From: Symbiodinium natans
Lineage: Eukaryota; Sar; Dinophyceae; Suessiales; Symbiodiniaceae
NCBI GenBank assembly: GCA_905221605.1
Contig: CAJNDS010001802.1
Coordinates: 220,001 to 272,500 of the forward strand
Length of the DNA: 52,500 bases
Direction: 5' to 3'
Shown: positions 1 to 10,700 of the stretch, piece by piece
How the letters are laid out: every line of letters starts with the position of its first letter
How positions within the stretch are numbered: position 1 is the first letter of the stretch
Notes under the pieces: generated by a model
Told to the model about the DNA's origin: nothing
The model's input: the letters and a program-made list of their open reading frames with translations, nothing else
The model's database searches: none
Program-made: the position numbers and the translations under genes

Positions 1-604
1 AAACGCGCAGGTTTGGGGGCACAGGACTGTCAAGCGAGGCACGTCTATGCAACATTGCCAGTCTTGTGAACACGGCACTTCCAAGTTCTAACCCTACCCC
101 CAGTCGGCCATGACCTGCGGCGGCCATGGCAGGATGAACTCTAGCGGGATTGCACTGCGCTTAGTTAAACAACGCTCTTCTGCAGAGACTCCTCGCATTC
201 CACGTGTCACACTTCACAAACACCAATGACCCTTTGCACAACTGGCGCCTGCCGAAGAGCGATGTGCAAGCATCCCGCAAAGCCCTGACGTTGGGAGGCT
301 AGTTCTCATTGAAGGCGTGCTTTTGGGGTGCCCTGGCCTAGTACACCAGAAGTCGACAGACAGAATGTGCCTTGTGCTCTGGGGCACGAAGATGTCGAAC
401 ATCTGTCATGGCAGCGGAGCCCGCGCGCTCGTCCAGGCACCGCCTGCATTCCAATGTTGTTGTCGAGGGTTGCAAGAATGAGTTGGGCAGTTGCACTCAG
501 CTTGCATCGCTTTTGAGACATACTACACTAAAACACAACTTGCAGGCAATGGTGTAGACAAGAGTGACTAGAGGGATGACTAGAGGGATAGGTGACTTGA
601 TACA
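1..604. other. Left edge, no gene recognised
   Basis: I see no convincing exon, repeat or RNA gene here. Open frames are short and overlap on both strands without protein-like character. A short direct repeat (GACTAGAGGGAT, twice near 565-592) is the only local structure noticed. Confidence 0.5.
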
Positions 605-1201
605 TCAACAGTTGACCCCCAGCCTGAACACTTCATAAGGCTCTTCCCAGTCTGGTGGTATCCTGCCAGCCTGACAACAACGCACAAATGGAAGCAGGTG
701 CCCGGCAACCATTTTCAGCGTGCTGCTGAAGGCCTTGGGTTTTGGTCGCTGGCCGGCGGACGCAACCCGGAAGCCGTCCGAAACCACAATTTTCGGGCAG
801 GCGCCAAAGCCTTGGCGTGTAAAAGACAACTGATCTGCAAGGGCACATCTCCTCCAACTAGCTGATGTGCTGCCACGAAACCTCCCGCCGTCACGCAGGA
901 GGACAGCACGTGCTCGAGCATTGCAGTAGATGGGTTGGACGGAACCGGCGATGTAACCTCTCGCAGCTGCGATGCATGACACCACCCAATTTAAAGGACT
1001 GATTCGCTGCAGCTCATTCTTGCTGCGTTCAAGCAGGCGGGAATGCACCCACCTCTTTAACTGCCGAATGGTCGAATAGTGTGGGGTTTTTGACAGCTGC
1101 AAGATCTTTTTCAGTGCAGATGCACCCTCCAGGAAACAAAAACTTGAAACCCGCGCTGGGCAGCTTGAGCTTTCCGTACATACTTGAAGCAATCTTGCCA
1201 C
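605..1201 (-). CDS. Uninterrupted 198-codon frame, unrecognised
   Basis: This is an open frame of 198 codons that starts with MARLLQVCTE. I do not recognise the protein: there is no clear signal peptide, membrane segment or known motif. It lies on the same strand as the recognisable genes of the left 40 kb, which mildly favours it. A frame this long is also near what chance gives in 52 kb of moderately GC-rich DNA. The right end could be exon read-through into intron. Treat it as a weak candidate. Confidence 0.2.
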   Translation of the reverse strand: MARLLQVCTESSSCPARVSSFCFLEGASALKKILQLSKTPHYSTIRQLKRWVHSRLLERSKNELQRISPLNWVVSCIAAARGYIAGSVQPIYCNARARAVLLRDGGRFRGSTSASWRRCALADQLSFTRQGFGACPKIVVSDGFRVASAGQRPKPKAFSSTLKMVAGHLLPFVRCCQAGRIPPDWEEPYEVFRLGVNC

Positions 1202-2325
1202 CTATAAACATTCAGAAACTTCGGGGGGCCCCTTGAGCACTTCTTTGCTTCAGTTCCACCTAACGTCCTAACGTCCTGTTATCTCAGTGGGGGCCCCGGT
1301 GGCCAAGTGACGAGTGCTCGAACCCTAAGCTTCGCACCTATCCGAAGGCTCATTTGTATGCATTCCGTGAAAAATGCCTATAAGCTTTTCCCCTCACAGT
1401 GCTTTGGATTCGGCACTAGTTTCATGGCAACGGGGCTTGCTGATGGCGGCGAGACCCACCCGACGTTGTTAGCAACGCCTTGTTTGGGGCAGCAGTGCGC
1501 GCTTGTCGGTGCACGCTTCACAGAAAGGACTACTGATGGAAAAGATCGGGGGTCGCAACCGCTAGCAGCAGCGGGGTCAAGCTGTTTTTTGCATCTCGAT
1601 ATGGGTTGGAGCCAGCCAAGCCAAGAAATGCTCGTTGGGCAGTCGTTCGAAAAATTCTTCGAATTTGCCCGGTGGATCCATCTTGGTGTCAGGCTCTAAA
1701 CTTGACGTCTTGTGTGCTCATGCTCATGCAATGCCATTCAATGCCTGCACGACAACACACTGGGACCAAAGCGGATCCCAAAAGTCTATTGTTTTGTTGA
1801 AGCCGCATTCTGGCAGAACTGACTGTTTTAGCACGAGTCACTACAGCCTGGCTGGTTCTTTCTCAAGATGTGTTTTGGTTCAATTGCCGGCCTGACACTT
1901 CCCTTCGTCTTCCCCTTTCCTGCTTAGATGCCGACGGGCTTCTGCTCAGTGCGGCCGCATTCCGGAACATTGTTCGATGATGCCTTCTTGGCATTCTTGT
2001 TGAGGCGCCTCGTTGCCTACTTATTTTGAGGCCACATGCCGGCGCCATTCCTGGCAAGCTTTGTCGGCCTCACAGTCCAATTATTTTTCGTCTGCTGTCC
2101 TGTGTGCAGCGCTATGCTGCTGCTGCTCGCCTGCTGTCCTGGCTGCTGTCACTGTAGTTCACCTGCTGTCCTGGCTTTCTTGCAGTACTTCTTGACGGTT
2201 GCCCGACTGGCGCCAACCTGTCCTCTGAATTGGGGAACTCGCCGTGACCTTCTTGGCGAACCGGAACCGTTGCCCGCCCTGACAGCACCTGTACCAAGGT
2301 TTTTTGTTGAGGCGCCCACATTTCG
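1202..2325. other. Intergenic or intronic DNA, no gene recognised
   Basis: Nothing recognised. Around 2100-2170 there is a short degenerate repeat of a CTGCTGTCCTGGC-like motif (three to four copies), which gives a Cys/Leu-rich plus-strand frame that I do not trust as a gene. Confidence 0.4.
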
Positions 2326-2625
2326 CTACTGTTTGTCTGCCTGCTGGAAAGGGTTGTGCAGCACCAGGCTGTTGAAGCCCAAAGCCAAAAAAACCGTGAT
2401 TGCAGTGCAGCACTGGTTCAACGCCCATGCAACAAAACACAGCCAGGCAACCAACACGATGGTCAACATATCTTCCACCGCTGGCATCTCAGGAGGGCAA
2501 CAGCCAGGAAGGGCTTGCCTGCTACCATACGAAGGCGTCATGGGGAGCCCAAACAATTGGAAATCTGAAACGGAAATGGGTGATGTTGCTGTTGAGAACC
2601 CGCTTGAGCCACTGCCGCTGCTCAT
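2326..2625 (-). CDS. Possible small two-helix membrane protein or exon
   Basis: A 99-codon frame whose second half contains two hydrophobic stretches (roughly residues 53-70 and 72-90), separated by a short polar Asn-Gln-Cys-Cys turn, after a Ser/Gly-rich N-terminal half. It could be a small membrane protein or one exon of a larger one. It shares the strand of the neighbouring genes. The opposite strand is also open here (2036-2659), so the direction is not certain. I do not recognise a family. Confidence 0.25.
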   Translation of the reverse strand: MSSGSGSSGFSTATSPISVSDFQLFGLPMTPSYGSRQALPGCCPPEMPAVEDMLTIVLVAWLCFVAWALNQCCTAITVFLALGFNSLVLHNPFQQADKQ

Positions 2626-2659
2626 GAATGTTCACACTCACAGCACCCCAAGATTCTAA

Positions 2660-3529
2660 AGATTACACTATTAACTACACAAATGGAAGGCATTCCAGAG
2701 ATCGGAACAAAGGTCAAGAAATGCCGGGCCGTGCATCAACAACTAGCAATTCGTCGCGTGTTCACGGATACACGAAAGTGCAGGGGTGTTTCACGGGTGC
2801 AGGGGCACTCTCTTCAAGTCCAGTCCGCAAAGTCCTAGTCAGCAGAGTACCCAACAATGCAAGTGAAAAGAGACCAGTCTGGGGGGGGGCCCTAACATCT
2901 AGCTACTTGTGCTTTGGAATCTTCGTAAACCTGATGCTGCTCTTTTGCGCTCTCCACTGCCACTTTGTGCAGAGTCGGGGAATTGAAATCCACTTCGCCG
3001 ACGGCGAAAGTCTAAGCTTTCGAAGGGAGGTACGGCATCGCGTGCGCCTCGTGCGCATGCAGCCTTGGGTCGACTCAACTCTGTGAACACCCACTCCACG
3101 GCCAACGAGTAAACCCAAACACTGTCCCCTACTGCAACCCTGGGTTCTGCCCACGGATGTCCCTTGGAGAGCAATGCATGCAATGCTCCTCCTCCAACCG
3201 AAGTCCAAGCTGCGCGCGGGGCATCTGGAACCAGGGCACGCCTCGGCAGCATCCGAGGAGCAGGTGAAATCAAAACTCGGGAACCAAGGTATGCTTGTGA
3301 AGGCTCAGGCAAGCATTACGGTCGTTCTCGGTTGCGGATTCCGGATGAGCGGACTCGCTGCTGCTGACTTTTAAACCGTCTTGAACTACAAGTAGCTTAA
3401 GGTGCTGTGGTCGCAGCGACCGTGTAGGACAGTGTCCGAGCCCGCAGAGCGGAAACACTACAGAAACACTACAGAAACACGCGGGAAGGCAGCTGCTACC
3501 TCCTTGCGTTGCACCTGCATCATGTATCA
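2660..3529. other. Non-coding or unrecognised stretch
   Basis: No recognisable exon. There is a run of nine or more G at about 2881-2890 and a short duplicated CTACAGAAACA motif near 3459-3479. Confidence 0.4.
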
Positions 3530-5950
3530 TTCGAGCTCGGCACATTCCCAGGACTCTTCTGCCAGGCGCTCTGCTGTGTCGTAGAACTCGCCGGTATCCT
3601 CGTCGACACCTCTAGGCTGTGGCCAACAAGGGCTTAGCTTTGTGCCTTTTTGCCTTTTTGCGCATGGCATAAAAGAGCTTGTAGGGTGTCGATCTTGGGT
3701 CTGACCTCCAGTGATGTACAAGCGGTTGTAGACAACCTTAGTTCTGCCCACAGCCACCTCTGGCCACAAGCAGGCCTTTGGAGGTTCGTTGCCACAATCA
3801 TCGAAGGCATGTACAACAAGTGTGTCAGTCTACATGACTCGCACTTCCCAGTTTGATGGCATGCGGCAGAAGTTATTCTGCACCAAGCTGCGGCCATCGC
3901 CCCGCCAACGCGACCGCAGTGCAGATTCTGAACACGGCAGTGCAGGGGAGGCGATTTGCTGAACAGACCCTTGGGTCTACAACATGACGTAAACAGCCTC
4001 TGCTTCTGCAGCATGACCTATTGAGTCATCTACTTCAGCAAGTTACTCATGTGCGCAAAGATGTTTTCTCCTTGCCCTTCCCTGCCCGGCCGGCAGCTGA
4101 CGCCAAGTGCCGTGCCACCTAAGGTCACCATGGGCCATGAAATTCTGCCCCGATTCTGTGAAGATTGGAATTGAGAGCACGTGCGGAGCTACAGCCACGT
4201 GTACTGCATATTTGCACCGGGCGGCAGAATGTATTGACCATACAGTCACGTTTCACAATGAACCTTCGATGTACTCCTCCCCATCAGTTCATACGATGTT
4301 GAGCAGTCCATCCGGATACCGAGAGACACCTAAAGCGCGTATCCCAATGTCAGCAGCATTTGACCCCAGCTGTTAGCCTACCTTGCGCCCTGCAATGTTA
4401 CCTGTTGCTCGCTACATCTCGCTACCTTAAACATCCGAAGCCCCGAGCCGCCCCGACCAAAACAACCCACCCCCAAACGTATTCGGTGGTTAGCCGGGGC
4501 CGCCAGAGAGGCTGTGAGGCATCAGCAGAAAATCGGAAGCCGGCAACCTTGTCGAGGCAACTAAGCGACTGGGTGGGAAATTTTAGAAGTGTGTGTGCGT
4601 GAGGTGCCTTTAAGAGCAGCTGAATTTGAATCATGTTGGAAGTCCCCCCTACATTCCCCTTTCCCGCGGATTGCACCCTCCCAGCACTACCCAAAGCCCA
4701 GCTACGCGCTTGGAGAAGCAGCGTGGACGCCCGGAGGCCACGATCCTCAGCCCGAAGGCAGCAACTATCGTGCGCAGGCTTTTGCAATCCTAGAAATGCA
4801 CGACTATCGATCTCGCCAGCGCCCACTGACTTTCAAGCTAGGATCAGCGAGCCCTCTATTCGACCCCAGGAGCAACTCGCCCTGGAAGGCGCAGGCGCAG
4901 GAAGAGGCACCCACCTGGAGAGACGAGCTCGGTGGTGGAGGCCCCCAAAGCCCCAAAGCCCTGAACCCACAAACCCTTACCCCCGAAGCACTGTGCCGGC
5001 CCAGCCTTCACGTGGCTGGTGGGCGCCTCCACCGCACGCCAGCCATCTTCAGGGAGCTTGGGGTTGTAGGCCTCGATCGCAGGTTCTTGAGACATATGGG
5101 GGTTTCCAAAAAATAGGGGTACCCTTTTTGGGGGTTCCTATAATAAGGATTATACTATGTTGGGGTATATTAAAGGTTCCCTATTGGGAGCAATACCCAC
5201 ATGAAAGGGGGATCATGAAACAAAGCAGGGGCCACGATCCTGTTCTGGTCCCTCCATGGTGACGTAAATCCCGACACTCCCAACCCCAGAACCTGAAGCC
5301 CAAACCCTAGAGACAACATCCAGTGTGGCGAGCGTCAATTGTGACGCCTCCCACCAGCGCCACCACACGGCCCTCAACCTAAACAACAAAGACCAAGATC
5401 CAGGGTCGGGTCCAGGGTTTGCAGCTGCATCGGTTCAATCACTTTTGGGGGGGGGGGGCTTGGGAGGGGACTTTAGGGGGAGCTGGGGGAAGGGGGGATG
5501 GACTGTTTGGGAGGACCCAGGGGGTTTCGTGGCGTTTCGAAGCCGTCGCCTTTGAAGGCTTTAACGCGCATTGTGAGCAGTCCCTCTTGTTGCTACTGCC
5601 CCTCTCTCTTGCTCCGCTCTCTGTCCTTCTAGAGGCGTGCGAGCCGATGGTCGAGACAGTGTCAAGACGAGGTAAGCGTTGCAAATGTCTCTCTCGTAGG
5701 GTCCTGGCCGCTGCAGCGCCGAAAAACGCCGCCCGCTCGAAAATTCCTTGGCGAAACCAAAAGGGCTGCACTGGAGCTTTGGATCACACAGGATGCGTTA
5801 CAAACCAATCGAATAACAAAGAAAAAAAACGGACAGAAGAACTGTCAGATGTGCCGAGAAGCCCCGACCTACGCCGAGGTTTGTGTAGGCGGCAGCTGGG
5901 AGCGTGGTCCAGCTGTTTTCTGCGGGGTCGAAGATGTCGCAGAACATCTC
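3530..5950 (-). CDS. Kelch-repeat protein, split gene (partial model)
   Basis: Three minus-strand exons carry Kelch beta-propeller signatures. Exon 5873-5950 (26 codons, AG before it and GT after it) contains FDPAENSWTTLP, the typical D-P-x-x-x-x-W blade motif. Exon about 3706-3743 ends in RLYITGG, the Gly-Gly end of a blade. Exon about 3530-3609 continues with VDEDTG...FYDTAERL and S-W-E. Joining the last two across a 96-nt GT-AG intron (3610-3705) restores one continuous blade, which is strong internal support. Kelch propellers are protein-binding scaffolds, often in ubiquitin-ligase or cytoskeletal proteins. No partner domain is visible. The exons between 3744 and 5872 and the 5' end were not resolved, and the two ends could belong to different genes. 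Confidence 0.6.
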
Positions 5951-7254
5951 CTGCTCGCTGCGTGCGCTGGTGAGTTGCGTAGAGCTTGCGGGTCGCTGAT
6001 CTCTGCAATCCACAGTCCCTGCCTATCTCGTTCGGAACACGGTGTCAGGTTCCCACCACTCTGTCAACATCTATCAACTTTACCCACGACATGAAGGCCG
6101 GGAAGTCGTTCAGCCGCACAACGCATCGCAGCAACATGCGTCACTTCCACACAAACGCACTTCTGGCAATCCGGAATCAGAGAGTCCGCTACAAAGCACG
6201 GCGAATTCGCTGCACGGTCTACTCGAAGTTTACTCTGCATGGCAGAGTCGGGTCCTGGAGTGGGAGGTTGCGCTGGTGGTCGACATACCTGAGGAATGTG
6301 AGCATGGCGGCCTGTTGGCCAAGAACTTGGAACCCCATGCACGCCGAACATTAGGTCAGACCATGCGCGCTCCATATTCTTTCAGAACCGAGCGAGTGTG
6401 TAAAACCTGGCTAGTGGATCCTACTGGCGCGTCTGCAAAGACGGAGGGTGTAGGGTGGCTCCCATCTGCATCCAAACCATTTGTGCACTGCACTTTTGTT
6501 CCAAAGACCCAAATCCTGGAGCCCCCTACTCCCTTCATGTCCAATCAGACATCAGCCGGTGTCAAGGATCCCGAGGCCTGGTGAGGCTGGCATTCTTACA
6601 CGCTCGGACTTCAGGACATGGGCTTGGGGCGTTTTTGCTGCCGACCTGGTCCTCAGATAACATTGCCATTCTGCCCGTGCAGCAGAGAACTGTCCGTTGC
6701 TCTGTTTACAAACTCCCCCCTTCCGACATCTACCCAGGGGCCGGAGACCTTAGAGTAACGCGAGCAGGCATCACCCTCAAATAACCCCCAAACAGCCCCA
6801 AACCATCGCAAGAATTCGCAAGATCAGCCTAGGCCAGCAAGTACTCGTCGGTAACCTTGCAGCTGCTGGCTCCGAAGCCGGGCCCCTGACAGGATGTGCA
6901 TGTACAGACCCAGCCGCACATAATTCGGGACATTTCGTGACTCTATGTGTTCCTTCCCTGTGTTCGGTCCTGACCCCTCCCAGCCTTGACGTAAATCCAG
7001 CCTCCACGGCTGGCGGGTAAAGGCGGGTAAGGACACAGCATGCTACATGTGGAGAAACATGTTGTCACGGCATGAGGCCGTCCAAGTCACCTCAGACTTA
7101 GGCACCACAAATTTTAGGCCGCCAGCACTTAGCAGTCGGTGCCCAAAGCTATCCTGTGACACTTAGATCACTTGAAGGGTCTCCTCTGCACAGATGGCAT
7201 CAGCTCAGACGGGCAACAAACCAAGGTCGCAGCCAAAGAAAAGGCGACGCGACC
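5951..7254. other. Left flank of the retrotransposon, no gene recognised
   Basis: I see no exon that I can support. Some of this may be intron or upstream sequence of the Kelch gene. The segment ends at the target-site copy AAAGC next to the retrotransposon. Confidence 0.4.
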
Positions 7255-7259
7255 AAAGC
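7255..7259. repeat. Target-site duplication, left copy (AAAGC)
   Basis: The five bases AAAGC directly before the left LTR are repeated directly after the right LTR (17351-17355). Copia integrases make 5-bp duplications, so this marks a single integration event. Confidence 0.93.
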
Positions 7260-7438
7260 TGTCAAAGATAGGGTCAATCTAAAGCTAACTGAAAAGCTGG
7301 GACACTCCGCACTTTTCCTGGGTTCGCTGCGGTGTGTGTCCTTGTTCGAGCCTGTCGTCGACAAGACGTTCCGAGGCTCTGGTGTGCATTCCACATGCAC
7401 CTGGTGCACAGCTTCCTGTACTGCGTAGATGTTTAACA
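7260..7438 (-). repeat. 3' LTR
   Basis: A 179-bp terminal repeat, identical to 17172-17350. In element orientation it starts TGTTAAACATC and ends ATCTTTGACA. It contains a small palindrome TGCACC-T-GGTGCA. I see no TATA box; the GCTTTTCAG stretch is the nearest thing to the TTTT-type boxes described for dinoflagellate promoters, but this is only a suggestion. Confidence 0.96.
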
Positions 7439-7452
7439 CCCCGCCTTCGAAG
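7439..7452 (-). other. Candidate polypurine tract
   Basis: In element orientation the bases directly before the 3' LTR read CTTCGAAGGCGGGG, i.e. a mostly purine stretch (GAAGGCGGGG with one C) touching the TG of the LTR. This is the expected site of plus-strand DNA priming. It is shorter and less pure than classical tracts. Confidence 0.6.
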
Positions 7453-7701
7453 CTGGTGAAAGTCGTTCCTAGACTAAGCTAGCTTCGACTGTCGTGGGCT
7501 AAGTTGATTACTCGGATCATTTTCCTTTAGTCAACAAAAGCGAAAACAAAGTTCCTGAAAGTTGCCAGTAGAACGGATACTCCATCCTTTGTTCTGGCTT
7601 CCTTCTCATCTTGAAACTCACTCCTCACTGCTCGACTGAGCGCTGCTGATCCTTCCTCTGCTTTTCCTTGCTTCTCTTCTCCTTCGCTTCTTTTCCTTCA
7701 T

Positions 7702-10700
7702 TCATCCTTTCACTTGCTTCTCCTGTTCCTTGCAGATCCTTCCTCCATCTTCATCTTCGCTGTCCTTGATCCACAAGTTCTGGTTCACGTCGTAGTAGAG
7801 CCATGCCTTTGTGGCCTGCACCCATTTCCACTGGAAATCTGATCCTTCGTAAGGAAAGATCGCATACAGTTCCTGAGCTCCTTCACTTCCTCCAACTCTG
7901 AATTGGCTTCGATCCTGTGGGCCAATCGCCTTGTCCTTCTTCTTTCCTTCTCCTGTGCTTCCTTCACTGTCTGTGGCCTTCTTGAGCTCTTCCTGAAGCG
8001 AGACGATCTTCCTTTTGTCTGAGGCTTGCTGTTCCTTCATTCCTCTGACCAACTCACGAAGCTGGGCCATCTCAATCCTCAAACTTTCATTTTCATCTTC
8101 TTTTCCTTCTCTTGTTGCTGCCTCTTGCTTCTTCCTCTCTGCTTCTGCTGCTGCTACCTCTCGTCTCTTCCTTTCTGCTTCTGCCGCTGCTGCTGCCTCT
8201 CGTCTCTTCCTGTCCTTTTCCTCTGCTGCTGCTGCTGCCTGCCTTTTCTTCCTTTCCTCTTCTGCTGCGGCTTCCTGCTTCTTCCTTTCTTCTTCTGCTG
8301 CGGCTTCCTGCTTCTTTCTCTCCTCTGCTGCTGCTGCTTCCTGCTTCTTCCTTCCTTCTTCTGCTGCTGCTTCCTGCTTCTTCCTTTCCTCTTCTGCTGT
8401 GGCTTCCTGTCTTTTCCTTTCCTCTTCTGCTTCTTCCTTCTCCTTCCTGGCTTTCTCCTCGGCTTTCCTCTTCCTGATTCTTTCTCGCCTTTCGCGTTCC
8501 TTCTGCCACTTCTTCTCATCCTTCTCTGCCTGCTTCTCTGCTTCCTGTGTGGCTCCTTCTTCCTGTGGTGTAACTCCTGCTGCTTCAGCGGCTGCTGCGC
8601 TTGCCTGCTTGTCAGAGCTGCTGCTCGCTCCTGTGGCTGTGTTCTTGGTGCTTCCTTTTCCTGGCCCTTTTCCTTTTCCTTCCTTTCCTTTCTGGTACTT
8701 GTAGACGTAGTCGACGCCAACTTCGACCTTCTCGCCCGTGATCCTGTGCTGCTTGTACACCTTGCCATTCTCCACGTAGATCTTGTACTCGGTGTCGTCG
8801 TAGGGGTACGCAAAACCTCTTTCCTTTTCCTTCTCCTCTTCTTCTCTTTTCCTCAGCTCCTCATTCACTTTCCTGATCTTCTCTTTCCTCTCCTTTTCCT
8901 TCCTCTTTTCCTCCTGCGTTGATGTAGTAGACGCCGACGAAGATCTTGGTGTGGTAGAACTCGATCCTTCTTCTTCTTCTTTACTTCCTTCTTCTCCTCG
9001 ACCATGTCCTGTTCTTCGTAGCTCTCTTTCCATCTCTGCTCCTCTTTCTTCTTCTTGAAGCTTCCACCAAATCATTCCTTTGATCTCTTCTTCTTCCTTC
9101 TCGTACTCGGCGATCTTGGTCTCCAAAGCTTCTATCCTTTCCTTCAAGTGCCTGAGCAACTCCACATCTCGCAGGTGTTGGTCCTCAATCTGTTCCTTGA
9201 GGCTTGCCTGTTCGCGACGCTGTTCTCTGAGCAACACGTTCGTGGTTCCTTGGGCTTCTTTCAACTGGTTCAACTGAGAGGTGAGCTCTCTGAACCAGCG
9301 TTCCTTCTCGGAGGCACTCGGTTCCATAGCTGCTACTTCCTTCTCTACAGCTACTGTCTCTTCCTTTTCAAGGTTCCTAAAACAGAGGTCCTTCACTCGA
9401 GGCATCGAGCTGCAAATGTTTCCTACTTCAAGCTGTTCCTGCAATCCTAATGCACATGCACTCGTGTCACTGCACATGCCGACATGTTCCTGCACAGTTC
9501 CTACACATGTACTGCACGACTGCAAAAGACATGTTCCTGAAGCTACTTCAACCTTTGAGCAACCTTCCAAACTTCCTGAAAGCAAAGAGAACAACAAAGC
9601 TGCAAATGCGAAGTTTCCTTTGGACTTGATTCTCTTGACTGTGGCCTTAGCTTGTTCCTGCTGTCGATGTTCTTGAAGCTCTTCAATTCCTACTGGTTGG
9701 TTTTGTTCGTCCTTGAAGCCTAGCCAATGCATCAACAACTTAATGCGTTTTCCTGAAAGCGGCTTAGTTCCTATATCAGCAGTGTTATCCCTGGTACCTA
9801 CCGGGTGGACACTAAGAATTCCTTGTTTGTGGAGGTCCTGGAGAAAGAGGGTCCTAATCTGCAAATGTTTCACTCTTCCTACTCCCTGCCTGGTAATGAT
9901 ACCACGAGCAGCGGAAGAATCTAGATGCAAATGCACTACGCACTTCCTACAGGTGAGGAATTCTATCGCTTCCTTGAGCAACAAAGAGTCACTAGCTGAA
10001 CTAGCTGCGGCGTAATATTCTGCCTCTCCAGAAGACAGAGAAATACTCCTTTGGGTCCTAGAGAATGCATAGATCAGTTGAGAATCCAGAAACACAGTTC
10101 CTGAACTTGTGCTGCGACGACTGTCTTTCTGTCCTGCCCAATCTGAATCGGAGTATACCTCCAACAAGTGATGTTCCTTGGGTTTGACTTGGGAAAAGTC
10201 ATAGGTTCCGTTGCGAATGCTCTCGTTGAGGTTTGACATTCCTCGAGGTGTTTTCCTATACGTGCAATGGTAACCATCTGTCTTTGTCATGTACTGCACA
10301 ACATGAATCAACTGCTTCTTAGCTGCAAATGTTGGCAATGACATCTTGGACGCTAAACCTCTTACTGCGAACTGCAGATCCGGCCTGTCCTGACAAACAT
10401 ATAGGAGGATTCCTACACACTTCCTAAACGAAGCTGCTTGTTCCTGGTCAAGAGGGTTTGTGTTGTCTACTGCCTGGCTCTCCTGTGTGCACGGCGTCGG
10501 CTTTGATGCCTTTCCTGTCAACTTGAGTTCTTCACGAAGTTTTCCAAGATACTTTGGGTCACTGTGAATGTGAAGTTCATGATTGTGATACGAGTACTTC
10601 CTTTTGAGAAATCTCACCGTCTGAAGCGACTCGCCAATAGCAAGTTCCTGCGCAGTAAGAAACGGTCCTTCAATCTTCAGCTCGTACACTCGTCCTAAGT

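Noticed and set aside
2036-2659. 207-codon plus-strand frame with Cys/Leu runs
   Set aside because: Its hydrophobic start comes from a short CTGCTGTCCTGGC repeat. It runs against the local gene direction and shows no family signature.
8015-8922. Long plus-strand frames rich in Ser/Phe/Cys/Leu opposite the retrotransposon
   Set aside because: They mirror the repetitive Lys/Glu/Ala codons of the polyprotein tail on the other strand; no independent motif or start signal.
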